The notes beneath the pieces were generated by a model. That model had not been told where the DNA came from. It ran no database searches and worked only from the letters and a program-made list of their open reading frames with translations. From Lentisphaerae bacterium GWF2_50_93 (GTDB taxonomy: Bacteria; Verrucomicrobiota; Lentisphaeria; Victivallales; GWF2-50-93): a stretch of DNA of 64,000 nt. Shown piece by piece: positions 9,140 through 18,601 of the stretch (positions are counted from its first letter, which is position 1; each line of letters starts with the position of its first letter). The DNA is taken from the NCBI GenBank assembly GCA_001804815.1, contig MHBI01000101.1, positions 170,791 to 234,790 of the forward strand. Direction: 5' to 3'. Position numbers and translations under genes: made by a program.

Positions 9140-10303
9140 CTACAGCGGTTCGGTTCCTTCGGACAGTACTTTCAGATAGCGGTCGTAGCAGAAGAGGCGG
9201 TTCCGTTTCTGGCCTGTTAGTTCCTTGACCAATCCCTGTTCCATCATTGCCCTTAAGACATTCGATACCGAGCTCTCGACAATACCAGTTTCCTTGCTTG
9301 CCTGCGAAACGGTAACAATTGGAGTCCGGGCAAGAACATCAAGCACGCGCAGACCCGAACCACTGAGCCGTTTCAGTTCCTTCATCCGGATCCTGTCGTC
9401 ACGGACAATTTCCGTCAGCTTGTTTGCGGTGGAAACCCCCTGGGTTGCGGTATACTTCACCGCATATGAGAAAAAGGACAGCCATGATTCCCAGTCTCCT
9501 TCTTCCCGTACCTTCTGGAGCTGGTCATAGTATGCCTGACGATTCTGCTTGAAATAAAGGCTGAGATACAGGAGAGGCTCGTTGAGAACCTTCTCATGAC
9601 AGAATAAAAGCGTGATGAGCAAACGGCCAAGACGTCCGTTGCCATCGAGGAAGGGATGGATTGTCTCAAACTGGACATGTGCAAGGGCTGCCTTGATGAG
9701 GGTCGGGGTGCGACCTTGTTCATCGTTAAGAAACTTTTCAAATGAGCCGAGGCAGTCCGACATGCGCTCAGGTGGAGGCGGCACAAAACGGGCATTGCCT
9801 GGGCGAGTACCGCCAATCCAATTCTGGCTTGTTCGAAATTCCCCAGGCTTCTTGTCTGAACCGCGTCCCTTGGCCAACAGCTTTTCATGGATCTCGCAGA
9901 TAAGCCGGTTGCATAATGGAAACCCCTCCTGCAAACGCTTCAGTCCATGTTCCATAGCTGCAACATAGTTTGACACTTCTCTTACATCGTCCATTGGAAC
10001 ACCGGGGGCAGCATCCATTTCGAAAAGAAGCAGATCGGACAATGAAGACTGAGTCCCTTCAATCTGGGACGAAAGAACAGCTTCTTTCCGGATATACATG
10101 TAGATGAATAGAGACGTATCGGGCAGAATTGATGCCATTCCGTCCAAACGCCCCAAGGCCATGTGTGCCTGATCAATTGAATCCTGCAAAAAGGGCTGAA
10201 TATCCAAGGGAGGATTGGGAGGCAATGGATGGGGAACAAAGGACTTGACTGTTTCTCCAACAGTTGAGTTTATTACATATTCGCCTGTAGAATTACGTTT
10301 CAT
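9140..10303 (-). CDS. Fic-domain AMPylase with C-terminal winged helix
   Basis: 387 residues. The catalytic loop HPFLDGNGRLGR is at 216-227, with H216 as the general base and R224/R227 binding phosphates, the full Fic consensus. An inhibitory motif S78-xxx-E82-G83 lies before the Fic core (SSQIEG), which makes this a class II, self-inhibited Fic protein. Residues about 290-375 form a winged helix-turn-helix (TVSQASKETGIVESSVSNVL), so the enzyme probably binds DNA. It would transfer AMP from ATP to a protein hydroxyl. Two TTGCGATAA palindromes just upstream are likely operators for autoregulation. It is a single gene bounded by repeats and convergent with the preceding gene. The target protein is unknown. 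Confidence 0.92.
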   Translation of the reverse strand: MKRNSTGEYVINSTVGETVKSFVPHPLPPNPPLDIQPFLQDSIDQAHMALGRLDGMASILPDTSLFIYMYIRKEAVLSSQIEGTQSSLSDLLLFEMDAAPGVPMDDVREVSNYVAAMEHGLKRLQEGFPLCNRLICEIHEKLLAKGRGSDKKPGEFRTSQNWIGGTRPGNARFVPPPPERMSDCLGSFEKFLNDEQGRTPTLIKAALAHVQFETIHPFLDGNGRLGRLLITLLFCHEKVLNEPLLYLSLYFKQNRQAYYDQLQKVREEGDWESWLSFFSYAVKYTATQGVSTANKLTEIVRDDRIRMKELKRLSGSGLRVLDVLARTPIVTVSQASKETGIVESSVSNVLRAMMEQGLVKELTGQKRNRLFCYDRYLKVLSEGTEPL

Positions 10304-10338
10304 GACCTTATTTTGCTTTTCGAGTTAAGAGTTTTCTT

Positions 10339-10366
10339 ATATTGCGATAATGAATTATCGCAATAT
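10339..10366. promoter_or_regulatory. Palindromic operator 1 upstream of the Fic gene
   Basis: ATATTGCGATAA and TTATCGCAATAT form perfect 12-bp arms around TGAA, 36 bases before the Fic start. The same core recurs at 10450, within a longer direct repeat that shares GAGTTAAG/CAAGTTAAGG upstream. Confidence 0.75.
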
Positions 10367-10449
10367 ATAATATTCCACTAAGAAAGGATTTTCAACTAAA
10401 ACGACGTTTTATACGCTATTTTGCATTGCAAGTTAAGGTTTTTATTATT

Positions 10450-10471
10450 TTGCGATAAGCCGTTATCGCAA
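10450..10471. promoter_or_regulatory. Palindromic operator 2 upstream of the Fic gene
   Basis: TTGCGATAA and TTATCGCAA are perfect 9-bp arms around GCCG, about 110 bases upstream of operator 1 (centre to centre). It is the second half of a tandem pair; binding by the Fic protein's own winged helix is inferred. Confidence 0.7.
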
Positions 10472-10497
10472 TACAAGCACTTTGCATCAAATAGAAT

Positions 10498-10521
10498 GGG
10501 ACAGGCTAAAGCCCGTCCCTA
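10498..10521. repeat. Family A palindrome, copy 2, supplying a stop codon
   Basis: GGGACAGGCTAAAGCCCGTCCC followed by TACTT. Read on the minus strand the border AAGTAGG provides the last Lys codon and the TAG stop of the DUF1667 gene (stop at 10519-10521). Confidence 0.75.
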
Positions 10522-10875
10522 CTTCAGAGTCCTTGTGGCGATGAGGTCGGCGCCGGTGGAGAGGATGTCGGGGGCGATGATCTGGCCAACCTTGACAGGG
10601 GCCTTAAGCTTGATCTTTGAAGCTTCCTTCACAATCTTGGCGCAGATACTTCTTGGAACAGGTTTGGATGTCCTGACAGGCAGGAACGCAATTGATGTGC
10701 CGGAGATCTTGATGGTTGTCGTTACGAACCGGAGCGGGTTGAAGATTTCGCTATTCGCGTAATCAACACCTTTCTTGCATTCATTGCCCTTGAGGGAGAC
10801 GACTTTTCCTTTCTCGACATCAACTTCGAGAATGCATCCGTTCGGACAGCTTATGCATGTAATTTCTTTCTTCAT
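10519..10875 (-). CDS. DUF1667 protein, partner of GlpA-like oxidoreductases
   Basis: 118 residues. The N-terminus has a metal-binding-looking CISCPNGC (Cys8, Cys11, Cys15 region) and a fourth Cys in GNECKKG, then the DUF1667 body (FNPLRFVTTTIKI, LPVRTSKPVP). This family occurs with a GlpA-like dehydrogenase and an FAD/NAD oxidoreductase in several anaerobes, the same three-gene set as here, and probably carries an Fe-S or other metal site for electron transfer. An AAGG ribosome site lies eight bases before the ATG. A 202-base gap with repeats separates it from its partners. Its TAG stop belongs to the adjoining family A palindrome. Confidence 0.85.
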   Translation of the reverse strand: MKKEITCISCPNGCILEVDVEKGKVVSLKGNECKKGVDYANSEIFNPLRFVTTTIKISGTSIAFLPVRTSKPVPRSICAKIVKEASKIKLKAPVKVGQIIAPDILSTGADLIATRTLK

Positions 10876-10990
10876 ATTTTTTTACCTTGGCGCGCTGCGC
10901 CTGCGTTTAAAAAAATTACTATTCATTAGATACAAATGCCTCAACAAACTGCGCATCGGCAGGGACTTTTCCCTGAGGGGCCTCCAACCA

Positions 10991-11058
10991 GTAGGTACGT
11001 GCTTTAGCATGTACCATCTTCAATTCTAAGAATGGGACAGGCTAAAGCCCGTCCCTAC
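10991..11058. repeat. Paired-palindrome element, family A, copy 3
   Basis: GGTACGTGCTTTAGCATGTACC (10994-11015) and GGGACAGGCTAAAGCCCGTCCC (11034-11055) with GTAGG and CCTAC borders. The palindrome order is reversed relative to copy 1. It sits inside the three-gene redox operon, between DUF1667 and the FAD/NAD oxidoreductase. Confidence 0.8.
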
Positions 11059-11077
11059 TTCAAGAACTACGAACAAT

Positions 11078-12334
11078 TCAATCCCCTGTCGTTATAAAAG
11101 TTTCAATGTACTGCGCATCGGCTGGGACTTCCTTTAGGGCGATCCGCTGCATGATGCTCGGGAATATTTTTCTGAACTTCTTCTTGTAAAGAAAATCTTT
11201 TTCTGTCCTAACGGCCAGAATAACATTTTCTAACGGAGCCATTGTCCTAAGCGACAGAGTTGCCGGCTTGCCAACTTCAACCCTTGAAGGCAGAGTATAA
11301 CTCAACATCTTGCCAGTCCTGACGGGAATTTCGCGGGATTTTCCATTGTCTCCTTTAATATACCGGGCTACCCGGTATCCGCAGAATTCAGACTCTTCTG
11401 AAACCCAGTCAACGATGTCATGGACATGCAGGACGTTTCCGCAGGCAAAAACACCTTCAACCGATGTCATGAGATTGGCGTCGACAATAGGACCGCGCGT
11501 GACATTGTCGAGTTGGATACCAGCCTTTAACGAAAGTTCGTTTTCTGGGATGAGACCGACAGATAGAAGAAGCGTGTCACAGTCAAGATGGAAGCTTTTG
11601 TTCCTGTCGGGAACTGATCTGTCGACGACAGGCGAAACTTCCACGGATGTTATCCTGCGGTCGCCTTTGATCTCGCTTATCGTATGCGAGAGGTAAAGAG
11701 GGATGTCGAAGTCCTGGAGACATTGGACGATGTTCCTGTTGAGTCCGCCGGGATGTGTCTGGATTTCAATGACGGCCTTGACCTTTGCGCCTTCAAGTGA
11801 CATACGTCTTGCCATGATGAGTCCGATATCACCGGACCCCAGGATAACGACTTCCTTGCCGGGCATATATCCATGGATGTTGACCATCTTCTGCGCGAAC
11901 CCCGCAGTCAGAATTCCGGCCGGACGGCTTCCAGGAATTGCGATATTGCCTCGGTTCTTCTCACGGCATCCCATTGCGAGGACTACTGCCTTGCATGAAA
12001 TCCTAAGGAGCCCCTGCTCTTCTGAAAGCATTATGACTTCCTTTCCCTTTCCGGAAGACATGATATCGATTACACAGGAATCAAGTAGAATTTGAATGCC
12101 AGCTTGCCGGACAAGATCGACATAGCGTTCGGCATATTCGGGACCTGTCAGTTCCTCCTTGAACCTGTGGAGCCCGAACCCGTTGTGGATGCACTGGTTC
12201 AGGATTCCACCGGCTGAACTTTCCCTGTCAACAAGCAGGACTTTCTCAATTCCTGATTTTTTCAAGGATACAGCAGCGGCCAGCCCGGCCGGACCGGCTC
12301 CGATGATGACGGTGTCGTATATATTGTTTTTCAA
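11078..12334 (-). CDS. FAD/NAD(P)-dependent oxidoreductase of the GlpA-DUF1667 module
   Basis: 418 residues. The N-terminal FAD-binding Rossmann motif is IIGAGPAGLAAAVS (about residues 9-22) and the NAD-binding motif is VVILGSGDIGLIMARR (about 160-175). The second FAD contact is VFACGNVLHVHDIVDW near 295. A conserved NQCIHNGFG near residue 46 is typical of this subfamily. The start is a TTG: AAGGGGG lies five bases upstream, and the codon overlaps the stop of the GlpA-like gene in TTGA, so the two are translationally coupled. It probably moves electrons between NAD(P)H and the GlpA-like subunit. The physiological substrate is unknown. Confidence 0.88.
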   Translation of the reverse strand: MKNNIYDTVIIGAGPAGLAAAVSLKKSGIEKVLLVDRESSAGGILNQCIHNGFGLHRFKEELTGPEYAERYVDLVRQAGIQILLDSCVIDIMSSGKGKEVIMLSEEQGLLRISCKAVVLAMGCREKNRGNIAIPGSRPAGILTAGFAQKMVNIHGYMPGKEVVILGSGDIGLIMARRMSLEGAKVKAVIEIQTHPGGLNRNIVQCLQDFDIPLYLSHTISEIKGDRRITSVEVSPVVDRSVPDRNKSFHLDCDTLLLSVGLIPENELSLKAGIQLDNVTRGPIVDANLMTSVEGVFACGNVLHVHDIVDWVSEESEFCGYRVARYIKGDNGKSREIPVRTGKMLSYTLPSRVEVGKPATLSLRTMAPLENVILAVRTEKDFLYKKKFRKIFPSIMQRIALKEVPADAQYIETFITTGD

Positions 12335-13782
12335 AAAGCCCCCTTTTTGTAAAACAATATTTCGGAGCCTTTTCCTTTTTTTGAAATCTTTTCTATCGGA
12401 ATGCCGGTCTCACGGTGGATGATGTCCAAGATCCTCGATGTGCAGAACCCTCCCTGGCATCTGCCGGTGCAGGCGCGGGCGGAAAACTTTATGCCGTCAA
12501 GTGTGGTGTGTCCGCTCCTGACTGCGGCGATTATCTCCGCCTCGGTTATGTTCTCGCAGCGACAGACGAGCTTGGAATAATTTTTGTCCTTTGAAATCAA
12601 CGTCTCAAGCGTCTTATAGTCCCTGTTTTCCACAAGAGGTCTTATCTTGGAAACAGCCGTTCTTTCAGGACAAAAATCATCTTTCTTTTTAAGCTGAAGT
12701 CCTTCATCTACCAGGATATCCCGAATCATCTCGGCGATTGCGGGAGAAGCCGTGAGGCCGGGCGACTGGATGCCGGCGGCGTTTATGAAACCTTTGACAG
12801 ATGTTTTCCCTATTATGAAATCTCCTCCGGTGGCGGCTGGCCTGAGGCCGACGAAGGAAGTTATTATATCGGTGGCCCTGATTGCGGGAACCATTTTCTG
12901 GGCGTTCTTGAAGACGGCATCGAGACCGGATCTTGTCGTGCTGAAGTCAGTCCTGGAATCAATATCTTCAGCAGTCGGACCGACCATGACAGGTCCATCG
13001 ACGGTAGGAATAACGAGGAGCCCCTTTGATTTTTCAGATGGAACCGGGAATATCACACGCCTGACGAGTCCGCCTACTCTTCTGTCGAGCAGGTACTCCT
13101 CTCCTTTTCTCGGCAGGATCTTGAAATCGCCGACACCTGCGAGTTTCGCAATTTCGTCTGAATAAATACCCGCAGAGTTCACAATAAATTTTCCGGAAAG
13201 GGAAATTCCTTTGTCGGTCACAATTTCGAGGGAAGCCCCTTTCCGGAAAATTTTCATTACCTTATTGTCCAGGAAAATCTTCACTCCATTGGAGGCTGCA
13301 TTTTCCATCAGGGCGAAGCAGTATTCATATGGGCCGACAATGCCGGCGGTCGGGGCATGGAGGGAGCCTAGGATGTCGGGGTTGAGATTGGGTTCGAGTT
13401 CGAGTGTGCGTTCACGTCCGAGGAGTTCGGCGCCGCTGATATTATTCTGAACGGCGCGCTGGTAGTATTTGTGGAGGATCTGGAGTTCGTCGTCGGAGAA
13501 TGCGACCATGAGTTCGCCGCGGCGTTCGAAAGGGAAACCGAGTTCCCTGGACAGTTGATCGAACATGCGGTTGCCGGCTGACTCGAGTTTCAGTTTGAGG
13601 GTTCCGGGCTGGGAATGGAAGCCGGCATGTATGATTCCTGAATTGGCCTTGCTGGTGCCGAAGGAGACGTCCTCTTCTTTCTCGATGACCGCGATATCGA
13701 GCTGGTACCGGGAAAGTTCCCTGGCGATTGAGGCCCCGACAACGCCGGCGCCGATGATCAGGATATCGAATTTATTGTTCAT
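12331..13782 (-). CDS. GlpA-like FAD-dependent dehydrogenase with BFD-type [2Fe-2S] domain
   Basis: 483 residues from the ATG at 13782; upstream in-frame sequence is poor coding. The FAD motif is LIIGAGVVGASIARELS near residue 6. The DAO-fold body is followed (residues about 395-465) by a BFD-like iron-sulphur domain with CRCENITEAEI and CTGRCQGGFC, giving four cysteines. Anaerobic glycerol-3-phosphate dehydrogenase subunit A has this layout, and 2-hydroxyglutarate or similar hydroxyacid oxidases also share it. With the two downstream partners it forms the three-gene arrangement known from several anaerobes and thermophiles. No glycerol kinase or glycerol uptake gene is nearby, so G3P is the likely but unproven substrate. 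Confidence 0.85.
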   Translation of the reverse strand: MNNKFDILIIGAGVVGASIARELSRYQLDIAVIEKEEDVSFGTSKANSGIIHAGFHSQPGTLKLKLESAGNRMFDQLSRELGFPFERRGELMVAFSDDELQILHKYYQRAVQNNISGAELLGRERTLELEPNLNPDILGSLHAPTAGIVGPYEYCFALMENAASNGVKIFLDNKVMKIFRKGASLEIVTDKGISLSGKFIVNSAGIYSDEIAKLAGVGDFKILPRKGEEYLLDRRVGGLVRRVIFPVPSEKSKGLLVIPTVDGPVMVGPTAEDIDSRTDFSTTRSGLDAVFKNAQKMVPAIRATDIITSFVGLRPAATGGDFIIGKTSVKGFINAAGIQSPGLTASPAIAEMIRDILVDEGLQLKKKDDFCPERTAVSKIRPLVENRDYKTLETLISKDKNYSKLVCRCENITEAEIIAAVRSGHTTLDGIKFSARACTGRCQGGFCTSRILDIIHRETGIPIEKISKKGKGSEILFYKKGAF

Positions 13783-13943
13783 TTCCCTATAAGATACAAT
13801 AAAAAATGAAGAAACACAAACAAACCCGTGAAACACACGAATGACATGGAAAAGGCCATTGGCAAGGTTTTGCCGCGCTAAAACTTGCCAATTTATTTTC
13901 CCAGCATGTTTAATTTGAAACGGATTGAGTTAATATATTGAAC

Positions 13944-16900
13944 ATGAAACTCAAAAACGTCCTTGTTTATCTGATAATTTTCATTTGCCCTGCTCTTCCG
14001 GCATATTCGCAGGATTATGCTGTAAAGCCGGCATGGTGGGACAGCACTTCCAAAGTCACCATAGAAAAAGCCAACAACCTTTTCAATTCATTTCATAAGA
14101 GCCTGGAAAAGAACAGGACTGAACGCGCCAAGTCTGAAAGCTGGATGGAGATCGGACCTTTCGAAAGGAACGGCGACGGGGCATTTGACACCATTTATCC
14201 GCCTGAAAAGGAGATCAAGCTTGACGGGTCATACGCAGGCAAGGAAGGCAAACAGGTCGCCTGGGTGAAATGGCCGGCAGGAGAAAAGAGCCCCATCTCC
14301 CAGGACATATCAGAGGCCGTATTCTTCTTCTATACTACCGTCACGGTCCAGAAACCGGTGCAGAAATTCCTGATCTTCTCCCATGATGACGGAGCGGAAG
14401 TCCGGCTCAACGGGAAACAGATTTTCATCAATAAATTCTTCATAGATCCGAACAATCCCGATATCGTCCCCCTAGATCTGAAGGCCGGCAAGAACGAAAT
14501 CCTGGTGAAGCTTGACCAGGGCGGCGGTCCGTGGGGACTCGCTGCAGGCATAAGCGATGTGAGCCCGACATACATTGACATCAGGCTGATGACGGAACTC
14601 CTGAAGGCGTTTCCATCCGACATCCAGGAGGTGAATGAAATGATAATTGGAAGGCTTATCAATGGCTATGCCCAGATCCATGACAACCAGAACATGCTTT
14701 TCTGGATAGAGAACCTCTTCAAGAGGAAGACACAGGTGCCTACATTGAGGAAGCTCCTGGAAGACTGCTACAACATCTGCCAGAAGGATGAGAAGATGCT
14801 CGCCTCAGGAAGGGAATTCTTCAAGAAGATCTACGACACGAAAAGCTATGACGACCAGGTGCGCGGGCTGGCGGTGAAGTTCATGTTTGAGATGATGCTC
14901 AAGAAGGAGGAGTACGAAGAACTGGTAAAATTCATAGATACTAACTACGCGGATCTCAAGGACACCCTCGGGAACGACAGGTTCTTCTACAAGCTGAGGG
15001 CGTACATAGGGAAGAGCGACTACGAGAATTCAAAGAACACCATAAAGGACATGGAGCTTATTCCGGAAATCAAGGACAAGCCCGAACTCAAGGATCTCAG
15101 GAGGAGGGCCGAAACGCTCAAGACTACTGCCGTAATGGTGAAGAATGACTGGGAGCTGAATTCCAACATTGAAAACGCAAACAAGCTGAACGGCGAGAAG
15201 AATACATTGAAACTCAACAGGTTCATCCAGAACATCCTGATTTCAAAGAACGCATCACTCCTGGAGACCAACGACAAGAATCTTCTTACTGGCGCAGTCC
15301 CCAGGTACAAGGAGGAGTTCAAGGCCTTTGAAAAGGATTACAGCAAGTCACTTGAAAAGTATTTTGAGATCCTAGGAACGAAGAAAGGTTCCCTGTCGGA
15401 AATCCAGGCCAGGAAGAGGAAGGTCCTCCTAGGATTCGCCGCGCATGAGGCGAAAAAGGACGCAGAGCCACCAGTGGCGGGCGTGTCTGAAATCTCGGTC
15501 GGAGATGCTGATAAATATGCATTCAGGCCGATGTCAGCCATGAATCCCGGCTACATGGAAATGCTCAAGAACGACAACGTATTCACAGGAAAAGTCAGCT
15601 ATTCCCTGAACTGCTCCAGCTCCGTGTTCAAGGACATGGTTTTCATGCAGAACAGCAGGCAGATAACCTGCATCAATGGCGACAAGGTGCTATGGAACAG
15701 GCAGTTCGACAACAGCGTGATAGTGACCGACAAGGAGAAGATCCCTGAGAACACGCCTATATTCACGGGCGCTTTTTCCCCGAAGACGAATGGATCGATG
15801 GTCTACACCAGGCTGATATCCGACGGCAAGTTCAGCCTGTTCGCCTTTGACTGCGCGGACGGCCATACCGTCTGGGACATGCAGGAGAGGGATTATGCGA
15901 TCTGTTCTGATCCAGTCCTCTACCAGGATCAGATCCTTGTTCTCGCCAAGAAACCCGAACTGATAACCCAGTATTTCCTGCTGGTGCTGAACGCCGCCAA
16001 CGGGAACATTGAAGATGAAATATATCTGTTCTCAGGCGAGGAGATAACGCCTCTAGGCGGACTCCAGGACATCTGGGCGGTACGTCTTGACCTGTTCATG
16101 CCTGAACCCTCCGTCATGAACGGCAGGGCATATATATCTACGAATTCAGGCATAATCTTCTGTGTCGACATGGAAGGCGACTTCATTGTCTGGACCAGGA
16201 AATATTCAAGGGTTCCGTTCATAGCCCAGAACATGGATCTGGCATATGTACTAGGAAGAAAGAAAAAGAATATTCCTGCGGTCGGGACGCAGAACGTGCT
16301 GTTCGCGCCAGTTGACGCACCGGGGCTCATCCTCCTGAACAAGGATACCGGCGCAGTTGTAGCTGAAAGCTCCAGCATCAAGGCCCTGGACATCCGGAAG
16401 GCCGGCCCTGACTCGGTACTCATCATCGACAAGACGTCAGCGGCCGGCATCTATTCTCTGGCACGGCTTGAACCTGTGAAGGCGCTGGCTGGCGCCGACT
16501 ACACCTATCTGGAAAAACTCAAGGACGGTTTCATTCTATCGGAAGGCAGGAACATTGAGATATGGACTGATGCCGGCGCCCTCGCCAAGAAGATCAAGCT
16601 TCCTCCGACATTCATCCCAATATCTGTTTCCAGAAACGGAATCTTCGGATATGAGCCTGGCAAGATAAAACCCATCATAGGAGTCCTGACCCCGCAGGCA
16701 GGCAAATATCCCGAGCCGTCATGCGTCGAAAAAAATGTGCAGAAGCTGAACAATCCACAGATCATCGAAGAAAACAAATCTTTCTTGATCAAGGCCGACA
16801 ACTACATTGTCCTTTTGGACAACAAGCTCTTCACTGAATGGGCCGTCCCTCTGAGATCGAAGAACACGACTGTGCTGAGTTCGGACAAAGTCGTCTATCT

Positions 16901-18503
16901 GGTTTCAAAAAATACGATTGTCGCCATCGACAGGAAGACCGGCGCAATATTAAACCGCTTCCCGAAGGAAGGTGAAACTTATAGGAACTACGCCGGTCCT
17001 GCGATTTTCGCACAAACCCTATATGTAGGCGAGGTAAACCCGCAGTCAAACAAGACACAGATCCTCATTATCGACGGTGCAAAGAATGAATACAAAGGCA
17101 TGCTCAACACCGTCCACAACATGCTTTCCATCTACAACCAAGGCGACATCATCCTGACTGGAACGGGCAATGTCCTGATCGTCCATAAATTCAACAAGGA
17201 AACTTCAATATATGACAAGACGGACAAGAATATCAAGCTGGGTGGGAACATATGGGAGTATAGGAAGTTCAACATTGATGGCAAGCCGACATTATTTGTC
17301 AAGCCAAACGACTGCTTCACGTTCGACCCGTTGACATCCACCATGACGAAATTCCCTACAAAGAACTGGCCCCATGTCAGGTGGGACTGGAACATGTGGG
17401 ACAGTGGATTCAATGTAGTAGACAAAATCGTCTGCTGCGCCTTCCAGCAGCACGTCTGGTCCCTTCTCGACCTGGACAGCAGGACGGACCTGAGCAACAA
17501 TGTGAATTTCCACACAAGTCCGGTAGGCGATTCCAGCAATCTGCTCGGTCTTGTAGTGAACGACATGTCCAAACCGCAATGGGAGTTCAAATATTCCGCG
17601 GTGTGCTTCGACATCAAGGGCAAGAACATCGTCTACAAGCAGGACGTGTCCCCCTATGCCAATCTCAACAATATGCAGCCGAGGAACGACCTGAACTTCC
17701 TGGCCGGCGACAAGTCGTTCCACTTCTTCCATCCGACGGCCAACAGGGAAATGTCCGAGGAGAACACTGTAATCATACAGGACTACAAGAACAAGAAGGT
17801 CGAGACGAAATCGTTTCCAGGATATTCCAGCTGTCCCGACGCCATCTCGGCAAACGGGAACGTTTTGCTGATGATCAACTCCACCCCCAAGGTTTTCTCA
17901 ATTGATAACTTCATCAAGTTCACGGACAAGATCGCGCTCATCTTTGATGTTCCTGTGAATACGAAAACTAAATACGATATCGACGGATATCCTGATGAAT
18001 GGGATCTTTCCAAGTTCCATAATACGGGAAAAGCCTCTTTTTACGCGACAATTGACAAGGACAGCGTGATATTCGCGGGGATGACCAAGGATGAAGGCAT
18101 AATAAAAAAGATCGGTGCCGCAGGCCTTGAAAACTGCATGAGCATCTCGATGATTCCTGGAAGCACCGCATGCTTCAGGACGGACAATAACAAGTCAGCC
18201 GGATTCACATGTGATTTCTCACAGAAGGTACAGGACTTCAAGTTCGAATATTCGATCAGTCCTTCCGGCGACTTCTGCTTCTTTGAAATGTCAATTCCGC
18301 TGAAAGCCATATTCCATGTCGATCCGAACTGGATAATCAACGCGATGAAAGGCCTGAAAAGCAGGGATATCCGCGGCGACATTGCGTTTTCCTTCACGAT
18401 AGCCGACGATAAGAAGGCTAAGGAGAGCCTTTTCTCCGTGCAGGAGACCATCCCGCTTTATTATCCGAGGATCAAGTTCTTATTTGACCAGAAAAAGCCA
18501 TAA
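13944..18503 (+). CDS. Very large secreted protein with PQQ-like propeller and CBM9-like end
   Basis: 1519 residues from the ATG at 13944 (an in-frame TTG lies two codons before). Residues 1-22 form a signal peptide ending PAYSQ. Residues about 95-205 look like a PA14 or accessory beta-sandwich (FLIFSHDDGAEVRLNGKQ). About 230-500 is helical with many charged residues, TPR-like. About 560-1330 holds many WD/PQQ-like blades (NKDTGAVVAESS, DRKTGAILNRFP, CADGHTVWDM). The last 180 residues begin KYDIDGYPDEWD, the usual opening of CBM9/DOMON-like sugar-binding modules. It is therefore an exported propeller protein, perhaps surface attached for glycan capture, next to a GH38 gene. No lipobox or sorting signal is seen. 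The function is unknown. Confidence 0.75.
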   Translation: MKLKNVLVYLIIFICPALPAYSQDYAVKPAWWDSTSKVTIEKANNLFNSFHKSLEKNRTERAKSESWMEIGPFERNGDGAFDTIYPPEKEIKLDGSYAGKEGKQVAWVKWPAGEKSPISQDISEAVFFFYTTVTVQKPVQKFLIFSHDDGAEVRLNGKQIFINKFFIDPNNPDIVPLDLKAGKNEILVKLDQGGGPWGLAAGISDVSPTYIDIRLMTELLKAFPSDIQEVNEMIIGRLINGYAQIHDNQNMLFWIENLFKRKTQVPTLRKLLEDCYNICQKDEKMLASGREFFKKIYDTKSYDDQVRGLAVKFMFEMMLKKEEYEELVKFIDTNYADLKDTLGNDRFFYKLRAYIGKSDYENSKNTIKDMELIPEIKDKPELKDLRRRAETLKTTAVMVKNDWELNSNIENANKLNGEKNTLKLNRFIQNILISKNASLLETNDKNLLTGAVPRYKEEFKAFEKDYSKSLEKYFEILGTKKGSLSEIQARKRKVLLGFAAHEAKKDAEPPVAGVSEISVGDADKYAFRPMSAMNPGYMEMLKNDNVFTGKVSYSLNCSSSVFKDMVFMQNSRQITCINGDKVLWNRQFDNSVIVTDKEKIPENTPIFTGAFSPKTNGSMVYTRLISDGKFSLFAFDCADGHTVWDMQERDYAICSDPVLYQDQILVLAKKPELITQYFLLVLNAANGNIEDEIYLFSGEEITPLGGLQDIWAVRLDLFMPEPSVMNGRAYISTNSGIIFCVDMEGDFIVWTRKYSRVPFIAQNMDLAYVLGRKKKNIPAVGTQNVLFAPVDAPGLILLNKDTGAVVAESSSIKALDIRKAGPDSVLIIDKTSAAGIYSLARLEPVKALAGADYTYLEKLKDGFILSEGRNIEIWTDAGALAKKIKLPPTFIPISVSRNGIFGYEPGKIKPIIGVLTPQAGKYPEPSCVEKNVQKLNNPQIIEENKSFLIKADNYIVLLDNKLFTEWAVPLRSKNTTVLSSDKVVYLVSKNTIVAIDRKTGAILNRFPKEGETYRNYAGPAIFAQTLYVGEVNPQSNKTQILIIDGAKNEYKGMLNTVHNMLSIYNQGDIILTGTGNVLIVHKFNKETSIYDKTDKNIKLGGNIWEYRKFNIDGKPTLFVKPNDCFTFDPLTSTMTKFPTKNWPHVRWDWNMWDSGFNVVDKIVCCAFQQHVWSLLDLDSRTDLSNNVNFHTSPVGDSSNLLGLVVNDMSKPQWEFKYSAVCFDIKGKNIVYKQDVSPYANLNNMQPRNDLNFLAGDKSFHFFHPTANREMSEENTVIIQDYKNKKVETKSFPGYSSCPDAISANGNVLLMINSTPKVFSIDNFIKFTDKIALIFDVPVNTKTKYDIDGYPDEWDLSKFHNTGKASFYATIDKDSVIFAGMTKDEGIIKKIGAAGLENCMSISMIPGSTACFRTDNNKSAGFTCDFSQKVQDFKFEYSISPSGDFCFFEMSIPLKAIFHVDPNWIINAMKGLKSRDIRGDIAFSFTIADDKKAKESLFSVQETIPLYYPRIKFLFDQKKP

Positions 18504-18601
18504 TCAAATAATCATCTGGAACACTTGCTTTCTATTCTGCGCTGATTAGTTTATGCACTTCCATATTCAAATTCATCAACTTTCTCTCAAAGGATATCAA
18601 A

